DNA of 6,605 bases, taken from the NCBI GenBank assembly GCA_004356175.1, contig SMXV01000005.1, forward strand, positions 1 through 6,605. Direction: 5' to 3'. The translations under genes were made by a program, and so were the position numbers. This DNA is from Acidobacteriota bacterium. GTDB taxonomy: Bacteria; Actinomycetota; Acidimicrobiia; Spongiisociales; UBA5794. Below are positions 1 through 5,648 of the stretch, piece after piece; the stretch's first letter is position 1, and each line of letters opens with the position of its first letter. A model generated the notes under the pieces. The model searched no databases, was not told the origin of the DNA, and was given only the letters and a program-made list of their open reading frames with translations.

Positions 1-189
1 CGGCGCCTCTGTGGTGGTTGTCGACGCATCAGGTACGGTTGGAGTGATCTCGGTTGCGGTCGTCGTCGTTGAGGTGTCCGAGCCGGAGTTCGTGCATGCA
101 GACGCAACGAGCGCAACGGAGAACATCAACGCGGGCAAGAGCCTGTGTGTGGAGGGAGATTTTGGCACGCCGGGAGGGTACATGGCCAT
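1..189 (-). CDS. Thr-rich secreted lipoprotein, 5' part only (runs off window)
   Basis: An open frame of 63 codons runs from ATG at 189 to the window edge, so the 3' end is missing. Residues 10-16 give a polar, basic n-region (K10, H15, R16). Residues 17-31 form a hydrophobic core ending VASA before Cys32, which fits a signal peptidase II lipobox, although the -3 residue is Ala rather than the usual Leu/Val. After the Cys the chain is almost all Thr, Ser, Pro, Ala and Glu, a typical actinobacterial extracellular linker joining the lipid anchor to a folded domain that lies outside the window. A TGA sits directly before the ATG at 189, so the start cannot be further upstream; ATG at 183 and GTG at 168 are alternatives, and none has a strong ribosome-binding site. 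The mature domain is unseen, so no function can be given. Its signal-plus-linker layout resembles the broken gene at 338-661. Confidence 0.6.
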   Translation of the reverse strand, partial: MAMYPPGVPKSPSTHRLLPALMFSVALVASACTNSGSDTSTTTTATEITPTVPDASTTTTEAP

Positions 190-210
190 TCAGGCAAGTG
201 GCGAAAGGCA

Positions 211-228
211 CCGTCACGCGCCGTCACG
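211..228. repeat. 8-bp direct repeat CCGTCACG, 10-bp phase
   Basis: CCGTCACG occurs at 211-218 and again at 221-228, separated by CG, so the units repeat once per helical turn. The pair lies 22-39 nt upstream of the ATG of the lipoprotein gene at 189. Phasing and position would suit a regulator site or a leader element, but no regulator is visible and chance is possible. Confidence 0.35.
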
Positions 229-248
229 GACGGACCCATCCTGCTGCT

Positions 249-265
249 TTGACTTCCTGAGTCAA
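249..265. repeat. Short perfect inverted repeat TTGACT-N5-AGTCAA
   Basis: TTGACT (249-254) and AGTCAA (260-265) are perfect 6-bp arms around TCCTG. Read on the minus strand the element also supplies a TTGACT hexamer resembling a -35 box about 70 nt upstream of the lipoprotein start at 189. I could not pair it with a convincing -10 box. It may be an operator or a chance palindrome. Confidence 0.3.
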
Positions 266-295
266 TAAGGAAGCGGGGCAGTGACCGAAAGGAGC

Positions 296-320
296 GACAG
301 CCGGACCATATCCGGTTGTC
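296..320 (-). terminator. Candidate hairpin terminator after the transporter operon
   Basis: Two 10-nt arms (296-305 and 311-320) are complementary at 9 of 10 positions around a 5-nt loop CCATA. The hairpin lies 18 nt past the last in-frame stop of the lipoprotein remnant (TGA at 340-338), where an end to the operon would be expected. On the minus strand it is followed by GCTCCTTTCGG, not a clean U-tract, so it is at best a weak or actinobacterial-style terminator. Confidence 0.4.
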
Positions 321-337
321 CCATGGGGGCTCCAGTG

Positions 338-661
338 TCAAGCAGCAGCGATGAGTTGCAACTCCTCGAAACGCAGTACTGGTAAGGCGCGAGTCGCCTT
401 CTTGCCACCAGGTGTCCTTCGAGGAAGGTACTGAGGTGGCTCTCATGGCCGCATCGAGCTCGTCCGAAATCGAGACCGAGTGCACCCCGGCAATCTGGTC
501 CGGCGGATCGACCTGATCGATACCTCTGTCGTCGAGGTTGAACCGGGTGGCGGAGGGGTGGTCGCCGTTGTTGACTCTGGCAGAGTTGTTGTACTGGTCG
601 AGCCGTCACATGCCGCGACGACCTCGACGAGGACGCGCCAGCTGCGCAGATGCGCTTTCAT
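338..661 (-). pseudogene. Frame-broken Thr/Pro-rich lipoprotein remnant
   Basis: Translation from ATG at 661, with a possible AGGA ribosome site about 10 nt upstream, gives a short signal-like segment ending VVAAC at residue 18 and then a Thr/Ser/Pro linker with a run of four prolines. The hydrophobic core is damaged by Arg9 and Glu13. After about residue 46 this frame turns into Arg-rich nonsense. At the same place (about 535-520) the +1-shifted frame begins to look protein-like, with a segment containing DQVDPPDQIAGVHSV and DELDAAMRA, reminiscent of 'P-P-x-x-I-x-x-x-H' stretches in actinobacterial lipoproteins. A third frame contains FEELQLIAAA followed by the TGA at 338. I read this as one lipoprotein gene interrupted by at least two frameshifts. 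It starts 44 nt after the permease stop on the same strand, so it was probably the fifth gene of the operon. The original function is not recognisable, and a sequencing error is an alternative explanation for any single shift. Confidence 0.5.
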
Positions 662-705
662 GGCGGTTGGATCCTAAAGCGGTGTCGGGGAACCCCATGG
701 AGCCA

Positions 706-1926
706 TCACAGCGTGCGAAGTGCCTCGGTTGGGGACACCCGTGCGGCGCGCATGGCCGGGTACAGCCCGGCAACAGCACCGATGGCAAGCGCCGCCGCGA
801 TCCCTCCAACGATGGCAACAGCCGGGACAAGCACTCCCCAGCCCCGATACGTCGCATACGCCGCCGTCACGGCAGCACCCATCAGCACACCACCGATGCC
901 TCCGATGGTCGAGAGCAGCAGCGACTCGCCAAGGAACTGGACAGAGATGTGGCGTCTCGTCGCTCCAAGCGCCCTTCTCAGGCCGATCTCCCCTCGTCGC
1001 TCGAGAACCGAAATCACCATCACGTTTGCGATGCCGACACCCCCGACCAGCAACGCAACAGCTCCAAGCCCGAGGAAGAGGTTCGTCAACGCGGATTCAG
1101 CGGCCTCCCTCGCTTCCAGCGCGTCGGAAGGCCTCGTGACCTCGACCTGATCCGGATTCTCGGGGTTGACGGTGGCTGCCATCACGTTGCGGACATCGTC
1201 AACAGAAGACGGGTCCATCCGCACGTAAATCGTCGACGGAACGAGGTCGGACTCGAGGTAGGTCTCAGCCGCTCCGACGGTGACCAGCGCTGCACGGTCA
1301 AGGTCGGGAGACAGATCAACGCTCTCCAGGATCCCGACCACTGCGAACCATTCGTCACCGAGCCACACCGATATCGCTGTGTCAAGCGATCGGATCCCAA
1401 GCCGGTCTGCCGCCACGGAGCCCAGCACGACAACCGGGTAGTCGGGGCTTGCCTGATCGAGAAACACGCCATCGGCCATCGAGCCCTGCAACGTGCCGAG
1501 AAGGTTCGTGTCCACTGCTCGCACGTTCAGGCCGCTCGTCTGGCCCGAAGGCACATAGTCAGATCGATAGACGCGTGCGCTCCCGACATCGGCAACCGCG
1601 GCGACGGCCTCCACCGGCCCGATCCGCGTGATCATCGCCGGAGCATCGTCCGGCAGCTCCCCGGGGCCAAGGCCGATCCCCGTGCTCGCCTGGACCTGGA
1701 GCATGTTCGTACCGAGCTGGTCGAGCTGCGCCAGGAGATCAGATTTGGAGCTCTCGGACAGGCCGAGCACAGCGACCATCGCGCCGATACCGATCATGAT
1801 GCCGAGCGCTGACAGCACGGATCGCAAACGTCGCGTCCGAAGGCCGATTCCCGCGGCCCTGATCATGTCTGCGGGTGCCAGACGTGAGGGGGCGATCGTG
1901 TCGCCAGCTGGGGCTTCGACCGTCAT
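706..1926 (-). CDS. MacB/FtsX-type ABC transporter permease
   Basis: This is the membrane subunit of a mechanotransmission-type ABC transporter. It has 406 aa, the normal length for the family. After a cytoplasmic N-terminus there is a first membrane helix at about 36-56 with the family-typical run RLRSVLSALGIMIGIGAM. A large extracytoplasmic domain (about 57-280, MacB_PCD-like) follows, then three helices at about 282-305, 332-356 and 366-389. The hallmark coupling segment ERRGEIGLRRALGATRRHI lies at 309-327 between helices 2 and 3. The C-terminus MRAARVSPTEALRTL is also characteristic (PAxxAAxxxPxEALR). The ATG overlaps the stop of the ATPase gene by 4 nt (ATGA), implying translational coupling and a shared complex. 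MacB relatives export antibiotics, peptides or lipoproteins, or move envelope proteins, without carrying substrate through a membrane channel. The substrate here is unknown. Confidence 0.95.
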   Translation of the reverse strand: MTVEAPAGDTIAPSRLAPADMIRAAGIGLRTRRLRSVLSALGIMIGIGAMVAVLGLSESSKSDLLAQLDQLGTNMLQVQASTGIGLGPGELPDDAPAMITRIGPVEAVAAVADVGSARVYRSDYVPSGQTSGLNVRAVDTNLLGTLQGSMADGVFLDQASPDYPVVVLGSVAADRLGIRSLDTAISVWLGDEWFAVVGILESVDLSPDLDRAALVTVGAAETYLESDLVPSTIYVRMDPSSVDDVRNVMAATVNPENPDQVEVTRPSDALEAREAAESALTNLFLGLGAVALLVGGVGIANVMVISVLERRGEIGLRRALGATRRHISVQFLGESLLLSTIGGIGGVLMGAAVTAAYATYRGWGVLVPAVAIVGGIAAALAIGAVAGLYPAMRAARVSPTEALRTL

Positions 1927-2633
1927 CGCGAGTCCGCCACGTCGCTCTCGATACGACCGTCGAGAATCGAGACCTGGCGAGGGAACCTCTGTGCCAGGTC
2001 ACGGTCGTGTGTGATCACAACGATCGTGGTGCCCTCAGCGTTCAACGACAGAAGCAGGTCGACGATCACCACACCGGTCTTGCTGTCAAGGTTCCCTGTC
2101 GGCTCGTCTGCCAGAACGATGCTGGGACTTCCGATGAGCGCCCGCGCAATCGCGACACGCTGTCGCTCCCCGCCAGAGAGCTTCGTCGCCAAGTGCGAGG
2201 ATCTGTGTGCGAGCCCGACGCGATCGAGAGACGCGCGTGCGTGCTCTCTCCGGTGGGACAGCGACGTGCCCGTGTACAGAAGCCCATCGGCCACATTGTC
2301 GATGGCGGTCTCGCCTGCCAACAGGAAGAACTGCTGGAAGACGAACCCTATGTGTCTCGATCTGATCGCAGCGAGGTTCTTATCTGGCTGGGTTGCGATG
2401 TCGACGCCCGCTACGGTGACCGTGCCAGATGTTGCTCTGTCGAGCGTCCCCATGATGTGTAGCAACGTCGACTTGCCGCTTCCTGAGGGGCCGACAATGG
2501 TCACCAATTCACCGTCGGCTATCGAGAGGTCCACGTCAACGAGCGCCCGCACCGGGGGAGTCCCATCGTACGTCTTCGTTACCCCTACCAGCCCAAGCGC
2601 CAGACGCTCAGGTGCGATGATTCCGGCAGTCAT
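1923..2633 (-). CDS. MacB/LolD-family ABC transporter ATP-binding protein
   Basis: This cytoplasmic ATPase of 236 aa powers the adjacent permease. All nucleotide-binding motifs are intact: Walker A GPSGSGKST (48-56), Q-loop Gln100 in FVFQQFFLL, signature LSGGERQRVAIARAL (152-166), Walker B IVLADE (172-177) followed by PTGNLDS with the D-loop, and H-loop His209 in VVITHD. The GNLDS continuation and the length are characteristic of the MacB/LolD/FtsE-like subgroup (Pfam ABC_tran). The ATG overlaps the adaptor stop by 4 nt (ATGA). Its start region lies inside a perfect inverted repeat (2632-2650), so independent initiation may be weak and translation may depend on ribosomes finishing the adaptor gene. 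As a dimer it should bind two copies of the permease. I give no gene symbol because the exact orthologue cannot be decided from motifs. Confidence 0.96.
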   Translation of the reverse strand: MTAGIIAPERLALGLVGVTKTYDGTPPVRALVDVDLSIADGELVTIVGPSGSGKSTLLHIMGTLDRATSGTVTVAGVDIATQPDKNLAAIRSRHIGFVFQQFFLLAGETAIDNVADGLLYTGTSLSHRREHARASLDRVGLAHRSSHLATKLSGGERQRVAIARALIGSPSIVLADEPTGNLDSKTGVVIVDLLLSLNAEGTTIVVITHDRDLAQRFPRQVSILDGRIESDVADSR

Positions 2634-4186
2634 GGAAGGATTACTTCCATTCCCTCGGCCAGTACATCGGAGGTGACCTCGACGAGCCCGTCCGCGAACA
2701 GACCTGGGTCGACTGCCACGAGAGCGACCGAACCGTCCTCCGTCACGACCTCGACGGCGTAGCCGCCCTCGGAGAGCGCAAGAAGCGCGGTGACGGGCAC
2801 CGCGAGGACATCGTCGGCGCGGTCACTCACGATCTCGACGTCGACCGGTGCTTCATCGAGGCCAGGAGCGGCGTCCGGATCCACCAGGGTCACCAACATC
2901 TCGAAGAACGTGGACCCCTGCTGGTTCGCCTGGACGACAGTGCCTATCTCGGAAACGACACCTGACTCTCTCGATGCGTCTGGGAGGATCACGACGACGG
3001 AGAGGCCAACCTCCACAAGGTCCTGATCGTCCGTCGAAAGGTCGACTGAAACGTTCGTGGCATTGGACGATGCCGCCAAGATCTGCATGCCGTCTCGCAA
3101 CTCGACACCGACGGAGACCAGCGTTTCTCCGACACGAATAGGTTCGGGGAGGAACACGACGTCTCCGACGTTCACGATCCCGTCGGGTCGTGCGCCAACC
3201 GACACCTGCCACAGAACGACGGCCGCTGCGGTCGCAAGGTTGAACGTGCCGTCAGATGTCAGGTCGGATCCGAACCCGAGTTCTTCGAGGGCAACCTGGA
3301 GTTGGAGGACGTCTGCCCCCTCGACACCGACCTCCATGAGGCGGTAGGCCGGTACGTCACCGAGGAGCAACACGACGGGCTCGCCATCGATCGCCAACAA
3401 CACGTCGCCCTGGTCGAGCGTCTCACCTTCGGCAACGAGGTGTGTGACGGTCCCGGTGAGTGCGCGAGACGTCGTCACGACGCCACCCCCGGCACCTATC
3501 TGATCCCCGATCTGCACGAGCACCTCAGAGACGTAGGTCGCATCCGGGCCGAACAGCACCGCTCCAAGCTCGAGTCTGCCGGTCTCGTCGGCACCTATGG
3601 ACTCCTGAAGCAGCTCGATGGCGTCCCTCGTTGCGCTCGTGAAATCCTCGTCGATCGTCATGTCGCCATCGGGATCGAACCCGAGATCGGCGAGCGCCTG
3701 TTCGAGCTGTTCAACATCGGACCCGTCGCTCATGCGAGAGTGGAACGATCGGTACTGGGGAGTATCTCCTGCAAGGACGACAACGGGGACCGTGTTCACG
3801 TCGTACAGCACATCGCCCGGCGTCACCACGGTGCCCTCTTCGACGATGTCCGTCACGACTCCGGCTGCCAGCCCCGTCACAACGGTCACACCGACGGGCG
3901 ACGTTCGGAAGATGACGGTCTCCGTGGAGCCGAAGCCGAGCGTCCCCGAGAGCGTCACCGTCTCGACGATGTCGGTTCGTTGGACGGTGGCAGTGGTCAG
4001 CGACCCGGCATCAGCCACATCGTCTGCTCCTCCGTCGGAGAGCACGGCGACCGCAATCCCGGCGACCGCAATAAGCCCGATCGACACGGCGACGATCCAT
4101 GGCCATCGCCTCCGCTTCGACCCCGACGACTCAGCCGTTGCTTCTGAAGGCGGGGACGCTTCGGTTTCGGTGCCATCCACGGTCAT
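2630..4186 (-). CDS. Membrane-fusion (HlyD/MacA-like) adaptor with two peptidoglycan-binding-like modules
   Basis: This 518-aa protein should link the ABC transporter to the cell wall or outside. An acidic cytoplasmic N-terminus ends in KRRR (24-27), then one membrane helix (about 29-49), so it is anchored with its C-terminus outside. Residues about 65-95 look like the start of the adaptor beta domain (VQRTDIVETVTLSGTLGF). Two copies of one module follow. Each has a half lipoyl segment with V-x-EG-x4-GDVL (about 104-142 and 244-279) and then a peptidoglycan-binding-1-like helical unit (about 143-214 and 279-347) with DV-x-QL-x2-AL-x2-LGF, then F-x2-AT. The C-terminal part (about 350-518) resembles adaptor barrel and membrane-proximal domains, with VLAVPVTALL at 460-469. 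No long coiled-coil hairpin is seen; the peptidoglycan-binding unit occupies its place. The ATG shares one base with the lipoprotein stop (TGATG), and the stop overlaps the ATPase ATG. The architecture is known in Gram-positive MacB-type operons. Confidence 0.88.
   Translation of the reverse strand: MTVDGTETEASPPSEATAESSGSKRRRWPWIVAVSIGLIAVAGIAVAVLSDGGADDVADAGSLTTATVQRTDIVETVTLSGTLGFGSTETVIFRTSPVGVTVVTGLAAGVVTDIVEEGTVVTPGDVLYDVNTVPVVVLAGDTPQYRSFHSRMSDGSDVEQLEQALADLGFDPDGDMTIDEDFTSATRDAIELLQESIGADETGRLELGAVLFGPDATYVSEVLVQIGDQIGAGGGVVTTSRALTGTVTHLVAEGETLDQGDVLLAIDGEPVVLLLGDVPAYRLMEVGVEGADVLQLQVALEELGFGSDLTSDGTFNLATAAAVVLWQVSVGARPDGIVNVGDVVFLPEPIRVGETLVSVGVELRDGMQILAASSNATNVSVDLSTDDQDLVEVGLSVVVILPDASRESGVVSEIGTVVQANQQGSTFFEMLVTLVDPDAAPGLDEAPVDVEIVSDRADDVLAVPVTALLALSEGGYAVEVVTEDGSVALVAVDPGLFADGLVEVTSDVLAEGMEVILP
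2632..2650 (-). promoter_or_regulatory. Inverted repeat masking the ATPase ribosome-binding site
   Basis: ATGGAAG (2632-2638) and CTTCCAT (2644-2650) are perfect 7-bp arms around a 5-nt loop. In the minus-strand mRNA the hairpin takes in the only Shine-Dalgarno-like GGAAG upstream of the ATPase gene and reaches the first two bases of its ATG (2633-2631). The same bases encode the last residues of the adaptor (MEVILP). Folding would hide the start until a ribosome translating the adaptor melts it, a standard coupling arrangement. The function is inferred; the repeat is visible. Confidence 0.45.
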
Positions 4187-4797
4187 CAGCCGCCACCGTC
4201 ACGGCCACCGCGGCCACCGAATCGGAAACCACCACCGAACACGTCCTCGCACTCCTCGAGCGCCGACTGGAACTCCGGGTCCTGCGGATCGAAGTCCTCA
4301 CCGAAGGGGCCTCCTCCACCTCCACCACCACCACCACCCTGGCCTCCAGGAAAGTTCGAAAAGTCCGGATCCGGCATGTCGTAGCCGTTGTCGCGTATGC
4401 ACACGGCGAATTCGTACAGCGTGTCTTCGATCTCTGACCGGTCGATGCTCCCCGGACCGAATGCGAGGCCTACGAGATGCTCCTGACAGGCCTCGAACGC
4501 CGCCCTGATCTCGGCCCTCTCGGCTTCGCTGTTGCGCTGCCCACCGCCGAAACGGAAACCGACGGAGCCGTCTGCCCCGATGTCAGGATCTTCGAAGTCC
4601 TCGATCCCGTTGTCCCTCATGCACTGTGCGAAGGCGAGAACAGCATCCTCGTCTATGCCATCGAACGAAACATCTTCGGTCTCGATCCCGAGATCGGCGT
4701 TGAGCTCTTCAAGTGATGCGACAGCCGTCCCACCGTCGCCGCTACATGCGGCGAGGATGAGCGCACAAGCGCCCAGGCCGATGAGTATTCGTTTCAT
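4186..4797 (-). CDS. Acidic secreted lipoprotein with duplicated 'C-M/I-R-D-N-G' motif
   Basis: This is the first gene of the operon, 203 aa. It has a clear lipoprotein signal: MKR n-region, hydrophobic core, lipobox LAAC with Cys18. AGGAG at 4807-4803, 5 nt before ATG, fixes the start. The mature protein is strongly acidic and holds two related halves: FAQCMRDNGIEDFEDPD (56-72) followed by FEACQEHL (101-108), and FAVCIRDNGYDMPDPDF (130-146) followed by LEECEDVF (180-187). Each half thus supplies two cysteines (59/104 and 133/183), which could form disulfides outside the cell. A ten-glycine run (154-163) and a Gly/Arg/Phe-rich tail follow. Proteins with a 'CMRxxGxxxPDP' motif are common but uncharacterised actinobacterial lipoproteins, and to my knowledge they often sit next to MacB-type transporters. 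Its position suggests an accessory subunit, substrate receptor or regulator of the transporter; this is inference. Confidence 0.85.
   Translation of the reverse strand: MKRILIGLGACALILAACSGDGGTAVASLEELNADLGIETEDVSFDGIDEDAVLAFAQCMRDNGIEDFEDPDIGADGSVGFRFGGGQRNSEAERAEIRAAFEACQEHLVGLAFGPGSIDRSEIEDTLYEFAVCIRDNGYDMPDPDFSNFPGGQGGGGGGGGGGPFGEDFDPQDPEFQSALEECEDVFGGGFRFGGRGGRDGGG
4309..4338 (-). repeat. Gly-codon microsatellite, (GGT)5 within ten GGN codons
   Basis: Thirty bases encode ten consecutive glycines (residues 154-163 of the lipoprotein), including five identical GGT triplets in a row. Such a tract can change length by slippage in multiples of three without breaking the frame. It separates the second CIRDNG motif from its partner cysteine segment and is probably a flexible linker. 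Confidence 0.75.
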
Positions 4798-4841
4798 GGA
4801 TGCTCCTGATAGATGGCTGCCCGTGTAGGTAAGAAGTCGCA

Positions 4842-4857
4842 GTTAAAAGCAGGTTAA
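4842..4857 (-). promoter_or_regulatory. 11-bp-phased direct repeat in the operon promoter region
   Basis: GTTAA occurs at 4842-4846 and 4853-4857, exactly 11 bp apart; on the minus strand the units read TTAACCTGC and TTAACTGCG. They lie 45-60 nt upstream of the lipoprotein ATG. Direct repeats with an 11-bp period are the usual binding form of OmpR/PhoB-family response regulators, which often replace or overlap the -35 box. A weak -10-like TACCTA or TACACG lies downstream at about 4822-4832. No two-component genes are in the window, so this is a candidate only. Confidence 0.35.
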
Positions 4858-4864
4858 TAGACGC

Positions 4865-5050
4865 CTAAGGAAAGCCTGAGAATCCGGTACACCAGTTCGA
4901 GCGGGCGAAACCGAATCGAGCTACCGTCGCCCCAAGCATCGGCCTGTCGTCGTGTCCGTAATCGTACCCGACGATGTCTCGAGTGAACTCCACGCCTTTC
5001 GCCTTCAGCTCTCTCACTCGTGGCGACACGCCGCGAAAGGGGGACACCAC
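4865..5050 (-). pseudogene. Decayed fragment resembling a VOC/glyoxalase-family C-terminal half
   Basis: A minus-strand frame, open from about 5050 to the TAG at 4867-4865, contains RVRELKAKGVEFTRDIVGYDYG (about 5020-4952; key residues R-ELK-KGVEF). This closely matches the conserved helix-strand segment 'V-x-ELKA-x-GVEF' of glyoxalase/bleomycin-resistance (VOC) proteins. The usual continuation, a glycine-rich loop and then DPDGN with the metal-ligand Glu, is absent in this frame; a shifted frame gives WGDGSSIRF and PLELVY, a possible frameshifted remainder. Nothing recognisable as the N-terminal half of a VOC domain is found upstream, and the start is not supported. I treat it as a truncated, frameshifted remnant. 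A chance match over about 20 residues is the alternative. Confidence 0.35.
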
Positions 5051-5357
5051 AGCTCCGCTGTCGGCGCTCGCTGGTCATCTCCGTATGCTCCAGACGGTGA
5101 GCGAAGGGAGCGTGCGCGTCGTCGCGGATGCCGGTGCCCATTCGTTCGATAAACCCCGAGTAGGCACTCGTCCCCTAGTTGTGACAACTGGGGACGCACA
5201 ACGGCACATATGCGCACTGCGACTGACGCGCCATAATGCCGGATGTGGGCGGATGGCGTGCTGTGACATCACGAATCCGGTTACGGCAGACCTCTGACGG
5301 GTTCTCGTCCAACCAACACCAACAAGGTGTGAGTGTTTGCTCGTGGGTGCGCTGGCC
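4868..5357. other. About 490-bp stretch without an intact gene
   Basis: This stretch lies between the transporter operon leader and the ABM gene. Six reading frames show no open frame with convincing protein character apart from the VOC-like fragment (4865-5050). A short minus-strand segment at about 5156-5110 reads SGFIERMGTGIRDDAHA in another frame, faintly like the 'ERxGTGI' tail of AlbA/RecG-like ATP-binding proteins. The stretch also holds the 26-bp palindrome at 5170-5195. It looks like decayed coding DNA with regulatory or terminator elements. Confidence 0.5.
5170..5195. repeat. 26-bp near-perfect palindrome (arms GTCCCC-(T)-AGTTGT)
   Basis: The left arm at 5170-5182 (GTCCCC, extra T, AGTTGT) and the right arm at 5184-5195 (ACAACTGGGGAC) are fully complementary around a single central G, apart from one unpaired T at 5176. 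The inner 13 bp AGTTGT-G-ACAACT are a perfect odd palindrome. Having almost no loop suits a dimeric regulator site better than an RNA hairpin, but a cruciform or terminator role is possible. It is 163 nt downstream of the ABM gene stop and about 370 nt upstream of the operon's first ATG. Confidence 0.6.
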
Positions 5358-5648
5358 TCAGCCGATCAGCCGATATGTCCGCAGGTCGATGTCGCCTTCC
5401 ACCAATTCGGGCAAAGCAGCCATAGCTGCCGCAATGTACGGCGTCTCCATATGGGCATCGAACGCATCGCCGTCCTGATACTCCTCGACAAAGGTGTAAT
5501 CCCTGTCGTCGTCGAGACTCGCAAGAAGCTCGTAACTGATGTTGCCGGGCTCGGCTCTTGTCGGATCGATAAGACCCTCAAGCGCTTCCCCGAGTTCGGC
5601 TCCTTTTCCTTCCTGCGCACGCAGGTGGGCAACAACTCGCAATGTCAT
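5358..5648 (-). CDS. ABM-domain (YgiN-like) putative monooxygenase
   Basis: This is a 96-aa single-domain protein, the usual size for the antibiotic-biosynthesis-monooxygenase (ABM) fold, a ferredoxin-like alpha/beta barrel that works as a dimer. The first strand is LRVVAHLRA, followed by an amphipathic helix (about 14-27). The family signature runs from EPGNISYELLASLDDD (33-48) through YTFVEEYQDGDAFDAH (51-66), including Glu40 and His66 of the common E-x-G-x-x-x-YE...H pattern. AAGGGAG at 5659-5653, four nt before ATG, supports the start. Relatives act on quinols or polyketide-like aromatics without a cofactor, or degrade haem (IsdG type); the substrate cannot be assigned here, and many members have no proven activity. 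It is 190 nt downstream of the glycosyltransferase gene on the same strand, a gap large enough for its own promoter, although none was recognised. Confidence 0.85.
   Translation of the reverse strand: MTLRVVAHLRAQEGKGAELGEALEGLIDPTRAEPGNISYELLASLDDDRDYTFVEEYQDGDAFDAHMETPYIAAAMAALPELVEGDIDLRTYRLIG

Noticed and set aside
11..268. Plus-strand frame starting MVVVDASGTVGV
   Set aside because: The Val-rich start is the antisense of the Thr-rich linker of the lipoprotein at 189-1, which has a proper lipobox.
687..696. GGGGAACCCC perfect 10-bp palindrome after the permease stop
   Set aside because: No loop and no T-tract, and short enough to arise by chance in GC-rich DNA; not supported as terminator or operator.
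538..1812. Long plus-strand open frame of 424 codons
   Set aside because: It is antisense to the permease; the product is rich in Arg, His and Asp with no domain character, while the minus strand encodes a textbook MacB permease.
3302..4147. Plus-strand open frame of 281 codons
   Set aside because: Antisense to the adaptor gene; composition (Arg, His, Asp rich) is that of a shadow frame and no motif is recognisable.
3618..4508. Plus-strand open frame of 296 codons spanning two genes
   Set aside because: It crosses the adaptor-lipoprotein junction antisense to both; Ser/Thr/Pro-rich text is the complement of Asp/Gly/Val-rich coding DNA.
5316..5330. ACACC-AACAA-GGTGT hairpin downstream of the ABM gene
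   Set aside because: Only a 5-bp stem and no T-run on the minus strand; too weak to call a terminator.
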